From assembly GCA_963733395.1 (NCBI GenBank), contig CAVTCZ010000005.1, positions 62,001 through 126,000 on the forward strand: a DNA stretch of 64,000 nt. Direction: 5' to 3'. Within the stretch, counting starts at the first letter, position 1. Each line of letters starts with the position of its first letter. The position numbers and the translations under genes are program-made. The notes under the pieces were generated by a model. The model saw only the letters and a list, made by a program, of their open reading frames with translations, did no database searches and was not told the origin of the DNA. Source of the DNA: JADKAV01 sp963733395. GTDB lineage: Bacteria > Actinomycetota > Actinomycetes > S36-B12 > UBA10799. Shown here piece by piece: positions 38,124-53,145 of the stretch.

Positions 38124-38158
38124 AGCCGCCGCCGGGCCTGCGGGCTCCGGCGGCGGCT
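38124..38158 (+). terminator. Terminator after rplL
   Basis: Perfect 12-bp stem AGCCGCCGCCGG (38124-38135) with CCGGCGGCGGCT (38147-38158), loop 11 nt. Confidence 0.7.
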
Positions 38159-38221
38159 CGACGTGTTGTGACTTGACGTTTCCCCGATCAGGGGCCAGCA
38201 TTGTGAGTTGGCCCCCCGATG

Positions 38222-38249
38222 TTGTACCCGAACCCATCTCAGTTACCCT
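38222..38249 (+). promoter_or_regulatory. Candidate rpoBC promoter
   Basis: TTGTAC (38222-38227), 16 bases, TACCCT (38244-38249). A second possible -35 (TTGACG, 38173-38178) lies upstream without a good -10. The leader to rpoB would be about 120 nt. Confidence 0.45.
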
Positions 38250-38376
38250 GGTGTTCTGCGCATGCCATGGATCGACCGTCTGACCGTGTCTGGATGCTGC
38301 CCAGCTTCCGGCCCCGGAATGACGGCTTGTCCCGCCGTGTGCAACCGACACCCCGCGAGCCTCGGAAGGATCTCAC

Positions 38377-41820
<3,444 letters not shown>

Positions 41821-41888
41821 CGGACCAAGGCAGGCAACTGCAACCACAGCCAACTAGTCCACAAAACGAGACAGCAAAGGACCACCAC

Positions 41889-45716
<3,828 letters not shown>

Positions 45717-45730
45717 CCCTGCACAGTGTG

Positions 45731-45761
45731 GATGCCCCCGGCCCTGGTGGTCGGGGGCATC
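45731..45761 (+). terminator. Terminator after rpoC
   Basis: Perfect 10-bp stem GATGCCCCCG (45731-45740) with CGGGGGCATC (45752-45761), starting 14 bases after the stop. Confidence 0.75.
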
Positions 45762-45800
45762 GCTGTGTCTATGGGTAGGGGGACCGGCGGGCCCGGGGAG

Positions 45801-46105
45801 CAGCGGTTAGTCGGAACGGCAGGCGTTAGTCCCAAGGACAGCGGTTAGTCCCAGACACGGATTTCCGGCTAACGGCTGTGCCCGGGCCTAACGGCTGTCC
45901 CTCAGGCTAACGCGGGCGCGGGGTTAGCCGCGCCCACCGGCTCCGAAGCGGCGAACCGCCACCAGCCTCAACGCGTCGCGAGCAGTTCCGGGTCATCGGC
46001 TCTGCAGCGGTTAGTCCCAAGGACAGCGGTTAGTCCCAAACACGGTTCCGGCTAACGGCTGTGCCCGGGACTAACGGCTGTCCCTCAGGCTAACGCGGGC
46101 GCGGG
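45801..46105. repeat. Inverted word arrays, family A (copies 2 and 3)
   Basis: Two arrays in the gap between converging rpoC and the MMPL gene. Each has forward copies of a word like ACAGCGGTTAGTCCCA, followed by reverse copies like CTAACGGCTGT. Array 2 has three forward copies, array 3 two. They arose by tandem duplication (see next). The rest of the 45717-46150 gap is the rpoC terminator and GC-rich sequence with no gene. Confidence 0.85.
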
Positions 46106-46183
46106 GTTAGCCGCGCCCACCCGCTCCGAAGCGGCGAACCGCCACCAGCCTCAACGTGTCCCGAGCAGTTCCGGGTCATCGGC
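45825..46183. repeat. Tandem duplication, period about 185 bp, including the MMPL gene end
   Basis: The stretch starting at 45825 is repeated from 46010 with few differences. The second copy runs into the last codons of the MMPL gene (46151-46183); the first copy holds a matching, now non-coding, copy of these codons around 45968-46000. So the duplication copied both the array and the gene end. Confidence 0.8.
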
Positions 46184-48457
46184 CACGATCTCGTCCTCGG
46201 CGCCCTCGGCCTCCATGTGCACCTCGGGCAGGAAGCCCAGCCACTTCGGCAGCCACCAGGTGGGTGGGCCGATCCAGCTGATCAGCGATGGCACCAGGAT
46301 CAACCGGATGATGAAGGCGTCGACCAGTACGGCCGTCGCCAGACCCACACCGAACAGCTTGATCGTGTCCTCCGGGGTCGGGATGAACGCCAGGAAGACG
46401 CTGGACATGATGGCTGCGGCGATGGCCACGACCCGACCGGATCCGGCCAGTCCGCGGCGGACCGCCAGTCCGTTGTCCTTCGTGTGCACCCATTCCTCGT
46501 GCATGCGGCTGACCAAGAACACCTGGTAGTCCATCGACAGCCCGAACAGGATCGCGAAGACCATGATCGGCAAGAAGGGCAGGATCGGGCCGGTGGCGGT
46601 GACGCCGATCAGGCTGGCCCCCCAACCCCATTGGAAGATGGCGACGGTCACCCCGAGCGCTGCACCCAGGCTGAGCAGACTGGTGGCGGCGCCCATCAGC
46701 GGCACGATCAGCGACCGGAACAGGATGGTCAGGGCGATGAAGCCCAAACCCACCACCACGGCCAAGAAGATGGGCAGGGCGTCGGACAACACGGAGGTGA
46801 AGTCCGCGGTCACGGCGGTGGCGCCGCCGACGTAGGCACGCATCGTGGTGCCCTCCTCGGCCTTCGGGATGGTGTCCTCACGCAGCCGCTGCAGCAGGTC
46901 CTCGGTCTCCGGCGACTGTGGGCCGGTGGTCGGGATGACCTGTATCGCGGCGATCGTCTGGTTGGCCGTCACAGAAACGGGAACCATCTCGACGGTCGGG
47001 ATCGTCCGGGCGACGCCGGGCGTTTCGTTCAAGTCGACGATGAGGCTGCGCAGCGAATCCTCGTCCAACGCGTAGGGCAACTGCACGGCCACGAAGAACG
47101 GCCCGTTGCTGCCCGGCCCGAAGCCCTCCGCCGTGAGGTCGTATGCCACCCGTGCGGGGCTGCCCACCGGCTGGCCGCTGTCGTCCGGGAAACCGAGGCG
47201 GATGCTGAAGTAGGGGATCGCCATGACCATGACCAGCGCGGCGGCGGCGATGGTGTACAACCAGGGCCGCTTCTGCAGCTGCCGGCCGTAGTGGGCCCAC
47301 GCGCCACCCTCGGGGTGCCAGTCCTTCTTCTTGCGCGCCCAGGGCATGCGCAGTCCCAGGGCCTTGCTCCCCAAGAGGGACAACAGGGCAGGCAGCAGCC
47401 ACACCGCGGACAGCATGACCATGGCCACGGTCAAGGAGGCGGCGATGGCCAGGCCGTTGAAGAACCCGATACCCAGGACGAACAAGCCCAGCAGGGCGAT
47501 GATCACGGTGGTGCCGGCGAACTGGACCGCCCTACCTGCGGTGTTGACGGCCTCCAGGACCGCATCCTTCGGGTCGTGTCCGGCCATCACCGCCTGCCGG
47601 AAACGGTTGAGGATGAACAGCGAGTAGTCGATGCCGACGCCCAGGCCGATCATCGCGGCCAGCGTCGGAGCGAACGTGGCGACGTTGAAGAAGTTGGCGG
47701 TGAACGTGACCAGGCTCAGGCCCGCGGCAAGCCCGAAGACGGCGGTCACGATGGGCAGGCCGGCCGCCACCGCGGAACCGAACGCGAGCAGCAGGATGAT
47801 GATCGCCACGAGGATGCCGATCGCCTCGCCACTGGGCGGCTCCTGCCCGGCGAAGGCCAGGACCTGACCGTTGGCGCCGATCGTCACGCCGTTCTGGCCG
47901 TTGGCCGCCTTCACGTCGTCGATGATGGTCGAGGCCGTGTCCGCCGGTACGTCCGTGGCGCTGTCGAAGAGGATGGTGGCGTAGGCGACCTTCTCATCCT
48001 TGCTGATGGGCGAGGTCGTTTCGATCGCCGCCGCCGTGGCCTTGTCGATCTTGGCCTGGATCTCCGGAGGCAGCGGGAAGGGGCTCTCCTGCCGCTTCTG
48101 CACGGGGCAGTTCGGTCCGTAGGTCTGGCCGTAGGGCGACGTCACACACGCGACACCGGGCAGCTCGGCGAACTTCTCCATCAAGGGCGTGACGGTCTGT
48201 TTGACCCCGGTCTCGTTGACGGTGCCGGCCTCGACTCCCCAGATCATCTTTGCAGTCGCGCCACTGGCGGCGTTGGCGCCAGCGGTCTCCGACAGCAGGT
48301 TCTGCGCGACCTGCGACTCCGTGCCGGGCAACTCGAAGGAGTCTTTGAGGTCCCCGCCGAAGCGGCTTCCCAGGACACCGATCACCAGGAACAGCACGAA
48401 CCAGGAGATGATCGCGATTACCGGTTTGCGCACTGCCCACCGAGCAAGGTGTCCCAT
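46151..48457 (-). CDS. MMPL/RND family membrane exporter
   Basis: 768 residues with two repeats of six helices: one helix, a large outer domain, five helices, then the same again. Seen: AMIGLGVGIDYSLFILNRFR and FAILFGLSMDYQVFLVSRMH, the paired Asp-Tyr motifs of the proton path in the two halves. Resembles YdfJ/MmpL-like actinobacterial exporters of lipids or drugs; substrate unknown. ATG 48457 follows GAAGGGAGA. It is alone on its strand, convergent with rpoC. Confidence 0.92.
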   Translation of the reverse strand: MGHLARWAVRKPVIAIISWFVLFLVIGVLGSRFGGDLKDSFELPGTESQVAQNLLSETAGANAASGATAKMIWGVEAGTVNETGVKQTVTPLMEKFAELPGVACVTSPYGQTYGPNCPVQKRQESPFPLPPEIQAKIDKATAAAIETTSPISKDEKVAYATILFDSATDVPADTASTIIDDVKAANGQNGVTIGANGQVLAFAGQEPPSGEAIGILVAIIILLLAFGSAVAAGLPIVTAVFGLAAGLSLVTFTANFFNVATFAPTLAAMIGLGVGIDYSLFILNRFRQAVMAGHDPKDAVLEAVNTAGRAVQFAGTTVIIALLGLFVLGIGFFNGLAIAASLTVAMVMLSAVWLLPALLSLLGSKALGLRMPWARKKKDWHPEGGAWAHYGRQLQKRPWLYTIAAAALVMVMAIPYFSIRLGFPDDSGQPVGSPARVAYDLTAEGFGPGSNGPFFVAVQLPYALDEDSLRSLIVDLNETPGVARTIPTVEMVPVSVTANQTIAAIQVIPTTGPQSPETEDLLQRLREDTIPKAEEGTTMRAYVGGATAVTADFTSVLSDALPIFLAVVVGLGFIALTILFRSLIVPLMGAATSLLSLGAALGVTVAIFQWGWGASLIGVTATGPILPFLPIMVFAILFGLSMDYQVFLVSRMHEEWVHTKDNGLAVRRGLAGSGRVVAIAAAIMSSVFLAFIPTPEDTIKLFGVGLATAVLVDAFIIRLILVPSLISWIGPPTWWLPKWLGFLPEVHMEAEGAEDEIVADDPELLGTR

Positions 48458-48552
48458 GGGTCTCCCTTCGAGTACTGAAACCGTAGCAATCGGCGCTGAT
48501 CTCGTTCAGCGGCGGCTCATGGCTCGCCACCGATGCGCCGAGGTCGGCCGGC

Positions 48553-49458
48553 TCAGGCGATGTCCACCCGCCAGCTGAACCTTTCGACCGTCCCGGGGGC
48601 GAGCACCCGCCACCCGGCATCGAGACCGCGGGCGTCGAGGTGCACGGCGTCGGTGGTGCAGGTGTACGGCTCGATGGCGACGGCGTCCCGGGAGGTGGGC
48701 GTGAACAGCACGTACTCCCGGAAGGCGGGGTCGCTGGACAGGGTGAGCGCCGAGGCCATGGACAACAAGGCGGCGCGACGGGTTACCCCGGTGGCTGCCG
48801 GGAGGCCGGTGAGGACGTCGTCGAGGTGCTCGTCGCCGAGTCGGCGCGCTTTGCGGAAATCCAGCCGCGGTGGCACGTCGACCGTTTCGCCGGTCGGGAT
48901 CATGTTCGCCAGCGGCCAGGTGCCCCCGGCGTCACACTGCAGCAACCACTGGTCGAACGGACCGGGCACCCGGAAGTACGGGTGGAAACCGAGCCCGTAC
49001 GGCAGCGGGCGGTCGTCGGCGCAGAAGACCTCGGAGTCGACGATCAGCGCCGTGGGCTCGACGCGGTAGGTGACCCGCAGCCCGGCGTCGGCCGGCCACG
49101 GTTGTCCGGGTGCGTCCCGGGACAGGACGAACTCTCCGGTGATCCGGTCGGGCCCGATCTCCAGCACCCGCCAGGGGGCGTGGCACGCGTAGCCGTGCAG
49201 GCTGGCGCCGGTGGCTGCCTCGGTGTGGGGCAGGTCGTAGCTGATCCCCTGCCACTCGAATCGCGATCCGGCGATCCGGTTCGGCCATGGGAAGAGGATG
49301 GGCGTGCCGCTGCGGGTCGGGCTGCCATCGGGAAAGAGGTCGGGCGCCTGGTGCAGATAATCGAATCCGTCGACGACCAAAGAGAAGCAGTTGAAGCCCC
49401 GGTCCGGGAGGATCCGGGCAGCAGTCGAACCGCTGCGGATCTGCAGGCCCTCGTTCAT
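48553..49458 (-). CDS. Aldose 1-epimerase family protein
   Basis: 301 residues from ATG 49458. Galactose-mutarotase fold. Seen: GTPILFPWPNRIAGSRFEW, GASLHGYACHAPWRV with the catalytic His, PYGLGFHPYFRVPG with a second His, and AVAIEPYTCTTDAVH with the catalytic Glu. Interconverts anomers of aldoses; exact sugar not known. Start overlaps the upstream gene stop (ATGA). Confidence 0.88.
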   Translation of the reverse strand: MNEGLQIRSGSTAARILPDRGFNCFSLVVDGFDYLHQAPDLFPDGSPTRSGTPILFPWPNRIAGSRFEWQGISYDLPHTEAATGASLHGYACHAPWRVLEIGPDRITGEFVLSRDAPGQPWPADAGLRVTYRVEPTALIVDSEVFCADDRPLPYGLGFHPYFRVPGPFDQWLLQCDAGGTWPLANMIPTGETVDVPPRLDFRKARRLGDEHLDDVLTGLPAATGVTRRAALLSMASALTLSSDPAFREYVLFTPTSRDAVAIEPYTCTTDAVHLDARGLDAGWRVLAPGTVERFSWRVDIA

Positions 49459-49979
49459 GCGGCCACCAGCGTGGCCAGCACCGCGAGATCGGGGTCTTGC
49501 CAGGGGTCTACGTCCACGGCGCTGAGTAGGCGGGTGACGGTTCCGTCCGCCTCGGCCTCGACCCAGGCCGCCCGGTGGTCGAGCCCCAACTCCGGGAGGC
49601 CGGGCAACCACAACACCCCGGAGGCGGCACCTTCGGTCTCCGGGAGCGACGGCCGGGTCTCCGCCGGTGGGTGCAGCACGAACAGTGCCGGCGGGCGGGG
49701 CTGGGACAGGGAACCCGGTCCGGGGGCGTCGTCGCCGAGGACGGGGCCGGCGCTGGCCATGACTCCGACCGCGTGGCCGTCGCCGACCGCGGGGGTGTCC
49801 TCGGTCGCCCGGAAGACGGTGGTCGTGGCGAGGATCCCCGGAACCGCCGCGATCCGCACCGCCAACGCCAGCACCTGTGACCACTCGCGGGTGCTTTCGG
49901 GCCACCGACCGTGCAACAGGAAGCCCGCAAGACTCAGGTCGCGGCGATGGAAGGGCGAGACCTCGACGGGTTGGTTCAT
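49455..49979 (-). CDS. Conserved-looking protein of unknown function
   Basis: 174 residues, GGAGGT site before ATG 49979. I do not recognise the family. It has no signal peptide or membrane helix. Segments such as DLSLAGFLLHGRWPESTREW and GVLWLPGLPELGLDHR look ordered; the middle (GDDAPGPGSLSQPRPP) looks flexible. Coupled by ATGA to the aldose epimerase, so it may act on the same pathway. Confidence 0.6.
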   Translation of the reverse strand: MNQPVEVSPFHRRDLSLAGFLLHGRWPESTREWSQVLALAVRIAAVPGILATTTVFRATEDTPAVGDGHAVGVMASAGPVLGDDAPGPGSLSQPRPPALFVLHPPAETRPSLPETEGAASGVLWLPGLPELGLDHRAAWVEAEADGTVTRLLSAVDVDPWQDPDLAVLATLVAA

Positions 49980-50048
49980 GCGGCACCTCCGGGTGGCACA
50001 TGAGGCTACGCCGCTTGCCCCCGCGGTGTCACGCCCGCGGCCGGGCGC

Positions 50049-50152
50049 GGCTGGCCGGCTCGGTGTGGGTGGTGGCCGGTGTGTGCCAACATCTGTGCGC
50101 TGGGTGACGCGATATTCACAACGTCGGCTGGGCTGGCCGGCTCGGTGTGGGT
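50049..50152. repeat. 22-bp direct repeat in the gap before the unknown gene
   Basis: A perfect 22-bp sequence beginning GGCTGGCCGGCTCGGTGTGG occurs at 50049-50070 and 50131-50152, 82 bp apart. Nothing else recognisable is seen between 49980 and 50174. Confidence 0.75.
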
Positions 50153-50174
50153 TTGTGCAAGGACCACCCTCGGA

Positions 50175-50957
50175 TCAGCCCGCTGCGGTCGGTCCGGCGA
50201 TGTCGAAACCGCCGTCGCAGGTGAAGGTCGTGCCGGTGATGTAGTCGCCGGCGGCGGAGAAGAGGAACGCCGCCATCGCTGCCACCTCGTCGGCGGTCTG
50301 CAGGCGGCCGACGGGCAGGCCCGCGGAAACCTGCTCGGGCGCCAGGCCATAGCGCTGCCAGGCCTCGGTGTGGACGATGCCGGGGGCCAGCGCGACCGCC
50401 CGGATACCGAAGCGCCCCCACTCCGCGGCCCAGTTACGGGTGAGGCTCTCGACGGCTGCGCGAGCCGCTGAGGAGTGGGCCATCAGCGGCATCCCGCGGT
50501 GGGGGGTCATGGTGATCGAGACGATCTTGCCGTAGCCGGCGGGGATGAAGAAGCGGTTGGCGATCTGAGTCGTGAGGTACCACGGGGCGTCGAGGTTGAG
50601 CCGGGTGACAGCGCGGAATCCCTTGTACGTGATGTCCTGCGCCTGTGCGACGAACTGCCCGCCGGCGTTGTTCAGCAGGAAGTCGCACGCCTCGACGCCT
50701 TCGAGCATCGCGTCGACCTGGTCGGGTTCGCGCAGGTCGGCGGTCGCGCAGGTGATCCGATCGGGGCGGTGCGCTGCGGTCTCCTGCAGTGCCTCCAACC
50801 GCCGTCCCACCACCGTCACCGACGCGCCCAGCCCGGCCAGCAACTGTGCGGTTGCCCGTCCGATGCCGGAGCCGCCACCTGTCACCAGGGCGGTGCGGCC
50901 TTCCAGACAGCCGGGGGCGAACACGGACAGGGCGTCGGGGGACGTGGGGACCGTCAT
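50175..50957 (-). CDS. SDR-family reductase, trans-2-enoyl-CoA reductase (PECR)-like
   Basis: 260 residues. NAD(P)-binding TGGGSGIGRA and FLLNNAGGQF. The usual YxxxK active site is replaced: MPLMAHSSAARAAVESLT has Ser and Arg there. This is the pattern of peroxisomal trans-2-enoyl-CoA reductase and related dienoyl-CoA reductases, and NNAGGQF plus APGIVHTEA fit as well. So it probably reduces enoyl-CoA rather than a ketone. Leaderless ATG 50957, six bases after TAGATT. Lies 16 bases downstream of the NlpC/P60 gene. Confidence 0.82.
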   Translation of the reverse strand: MTVPTSPDALSVFAPGCLEGRTALVTGGGSGIGRATAQLLAGLGASVTVVGRRLEALQETAAHRPDRITCATADLREPDQVDAMLEGVEACDFLLNNAGGQFVAQAQDITYKGFRAVTRLNLDAPWYLTTQIANRFFIPAGYGKIVSITMTPHRGMPLMAHSSAARAAVESLTRNWAAEWGRFGIRAVALAPGIVHTEAWQRYGLAPEQVSAGLPVGRLQTADEVAAMAAFLFSAAGDYITGTTFTCDGGFDIAGPTAAG

Positions 50958-50963
50958 GGCTGG

Positions 50964-50969
50964 AATCTA
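50964..50969 (-). promoter_or_regulatory. -10 box, leaderless start of the SDR gene
   Basis: TAGATT, six bases, ATG. It lies in the gap after the NlpC/P60 gene. Confidence 0.5.
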
Positions 50970-50973
50970 CCGG

Positions 50974-51995
50974 CTACTGGTTGAGGACCCGCCCGTAGTA
51001 GACCTTGTCGGTGTAGACGCGCTCGAGGCTGACCACCCGGCCGGTGCGCGGTGCGTGCCACATCATCGAGTTGCCGGCGTAGATCCCGACATGGCCGATG
51101 AAGTTGTTCTCGTAGTTGTAGAAGAACACGAGGTCACCGGGCTTGGCTTCGGCCGCCGTGATGTGGCGGCTCTTGTTGTACTGCCACACGGTGTAGGCGC
51201 CGCCGAGGTCGATGCCGACCTGCTCGTAGACCCACTGGGTGTAGCTGCTGCAGTTGAAACCCTGCTCGGGCGAGTAGCCGCTGGCCACGTACGGCACGCC
51301 CGCCTGCGAGGCGGCGACCTGCAGGATCTTCGCGGCCGTCGCGTTGCTCGGGGCGGGCAGCGAGGTACCGGCCGGTGCGGGCGCGGGGGTCACCACCGGC
51401 GGGGTGAATGTCACCTTGCCGACCTTGCGCCAGGTGGCGGCGTCGACGACGCCGGTGACCGGCAGTTTCGCGGCGGTCTGCAGTGCCTGGACGTACGACT
51501 GGGTGATGCTGCCGAAGTAGCCGGTTTGTGGCTGCACCCCTAGTTCCTTCTGCAGGAACAGCACCGCGGCTCCCCGGTCACCGAACTTCAGGGTCATCGC
51601 GGTCGCGGGGTTGGTCTGCGAGGCGCTCTTGGTCTTCTTGGCCTCTGGCCTTCGGCCTTCTTCGCGTTCTTGGCCTTGTGCACCTTCTGCTTCTGCTTGG
51701 CCTTCTTGGCTTTGGTGCGGGTGGCCTGGTGCTGGGCCGTCAGTGACGCCCAGGTCAGCGGGCCCACGACCCCTGTGCTGGGGATGGCGTGACTGCGCTG
51801 GTAGGTTTTGACGGCCTCCAGCGTGATCGGCCCGAAGAAGCCGGTCTGGGGGCTGATGCCGAGGGCCTTCTGCACCCGCTTGACCGCCGGGTGCTGCATG
51901 CCGGAGGTGAGGATCGGTTGGGTGTCCGCAAGTGCGGGGGCTGCCGGGGCCAGCAGTGCGCAGATCGCCGCGCCGCTGATCGCAGTCCGCCTCAT
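50974..51995 (-). CDS. Secreted NlpC/P60 peptidoglycan hydrolase with two peptidoglycan-binding domains, one frameshift
   Basis: About 340 residues if one missing base near 51655 is restored. Order: signal peptide (MRRTAISGAAICALLAP, cleavage after ALA), a PG_binding_1 domain (VKRVQKALGISPQTGFFG), a Lys-rich linker, a second PG_binding_1 domain (LFLQKELGVQPQTGYFG), and the NlpC/P60 domain with catalytic Cys in FNCSSYTQW and His in FIGHVGIYAG. It should cleave peptide stems of peptidoglycan. ATG 51995 follows GAGGAGA. Confidence 0.87.
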
Positions 51996-52176
51996 CGTGA
52001 GTCTCCTCGCTGTCTGCCGTTGCATCGGTTCGTTGGGGGGCGAAAGTCAAGCGACACGCCCTACGTTTTGGGTAACGGTTTTGTCACGCTAGCGGATCGA
52101 TTTGCGGTCGTGCCACCGGGTCCTCCAACTCCGGGTGGCGGGCCTTTTCCCTGGTCAGGGGGTGAATTCTGCGATT

Positions 52177-52221
52177 TCCACAACATGTGGATATGTCCAG
52201 CCTGACAGCCACAAGATGTGG
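52177..52221. promoter_or_regulatory. Twin palindromes CCACA-N3-TGTGG
   Basis: TCCACAACATGTGGA (52177-52191) and CCACAAGATGTGG (52209-52221) share both arms and are 31 bp apart centre to centre, about three helical turns. They lie between the divergent NlpC/P60 and ideR genes. They look like paired operators; the regulator is unknown. They do not match the IdeR box. The rest of the 51996-52452 gap holds the family D inverted repeat and the ideR promoter. Confidence 0.55.
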
Positions 52222-52307
52222 TGTCGCGGTGGCGTCCACCGGCATGCAGTTGGGTCGCCGGAATCCGGTCACGGTGCGTGAAGCCCGCTCAAGGCCTCGG
52301 GGTTCTG

Positions 52308-52353
52308 CGACCTTGTTGCCCCGACACGCCGCGGGCGCAGAGCAACAACGTCG
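52308..52353. repeat. Family D word in inverted form (copy 3)
   Basis: GACCTTGTTGCCCCG (from 52309) faces AGAGCAACAACGTC (52339-52352), giving an imperfect hairpin of about 12 bp. Confidence 0.5.
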
Positions 52354-52418
52354 GAGAACCTGCTGGGTGGCGCCGGGTCCCGCATCCGCCCGATGCGTGC
52401 CGGAAATGTCGGCGGCGG

Positions 52419-52446
52419 TTGCGTGCTGGAAGGCCTAGGACACAAT
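52419..52446 (+). promoter_or_regulatory. ideR promoter, leaderless
   Basis: TTGCGT, 16 bases, CACAAT (52441-52446), six bases, GTG 52453. Confidence 0.55.
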
Positions 52447-52452
52447 GATCTG

Positions 52453-53145
52453 GTGAGCGGCGAACTGATCGATACCACCGAGATGTACCTGCGCACCGTG
52501 TTCGAACTCGAGGAAGAGGGCACGGTGCCGCTGCGGGCGCGCATCGCGGAGCGGCTCGGGCAGTCGGGTCCCACGGTGTCGCAGACGGTTGCCCGGATGG
52601 AGCGCGACGGATTGGTCATCGTCTCCGGTGACCGGCACTTGGAGCTGACCCCCGCCGGGCGTGCCTACGCCATATCGGTCATGCGCAAGCACCGCTTGGC
52701 CGAGTGCCTGCTGGTCAATGTCATCGGTCTGCCGTGGGAGGACGTGCACGCCGAGGCCTGCCGCTGGGAACACGTGATGAGCGAAGCGGTGGAGAAGCGG
52801 ATCTGGGATCTGCTGGAGCGCCCCACCACCTCGCCGTACGGCAACCCCATCCCCGGCCTGGCCGGGTTGGGCGCTGCCGCCGACCCCAACGTGGCCACTG
52901 CGACACCGCTGAGCGAGGTCGCGGGGCGGATCGGGTCCTCGCCGGTGCGGGTGCTGGTGCTCCGCATCGACGAGCCGCTGCAGACCGAGCACGAAGTGAT
53001 GGCTGCGCTGCGCCGGGCCGGCGCCACGCCGGGCTCCACAGTCAAGGTCAGCCGGTCACCCGGGGGGCTACTCGTCGGCAGCGGCGGCGAATATGCGGAG
53101 GTCCCGCTGGCGGTCGCCGAGCACATCGCGGTCGATCCCGTCTGA
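52453..53145 (+). CDS. ideR: DtxR/IdeR-family iron-dependent regulator
   Basis: 230 residues, the same length as mycobacterial IdeR. DTTEMYLRTVFELEEEG starts the HTH domain; recognition region QSGPTVSQTVARMERDGL; metal and dimer region RKHRLAECLLVNVIGLPWED and ACRWEHVMSEAVE with Cys, Glu and His ligands; C-terminal SH3-like domain (VKVSRSPGGLLVG). With bound Fe(II) it represses iron uptake genes and can activate storage genes. The frame is open to 52393, but GTG 52453 fits family length and promoter. Confidence 0.93.
   Translation: MSGELIDTTEMYLRTVFELEEEGTVPLRARIAERLGQSGPTVSQTVARMERDGLVIVSGDRHLELTPAGRAYAISVMRKHRLAECLLVNVIGLPWEDVHAEACRWEHVMSEAVEKRIWDLLERPTTSPYGNPIPGLAGLGAAADPNVATATPLSEVAGRIGSSPVRVLVLRIDEPLQTEHEVMAALRRAGATPGSTVKVSRSPGGLLVGSGGEYAEVPLAVAEHIAVDPV

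Noticed and set aside
45801..46105. CRISPR array
   Set aside because: The repeated words are in both orientations with irregular spacing and no unique spacers; no cas genes are near.
45801..46105. IdeR (iron) boxes, because of the GGTTAG and CTAACC half-sites
   Set aside because: The IdeR operator is a 19-bp palindrome with fixed half-site spacing (TTAGGTTAGSCTAACCTAA); the word copies do not form it.
51996..52200. c-di-AMP (ydaO) riboswitch upstream of the NlpC/P60 gene
   Set aside because: This class often controls cell-wall hydrolases in actinobacteria, but the conserved core could not be found on either strand.
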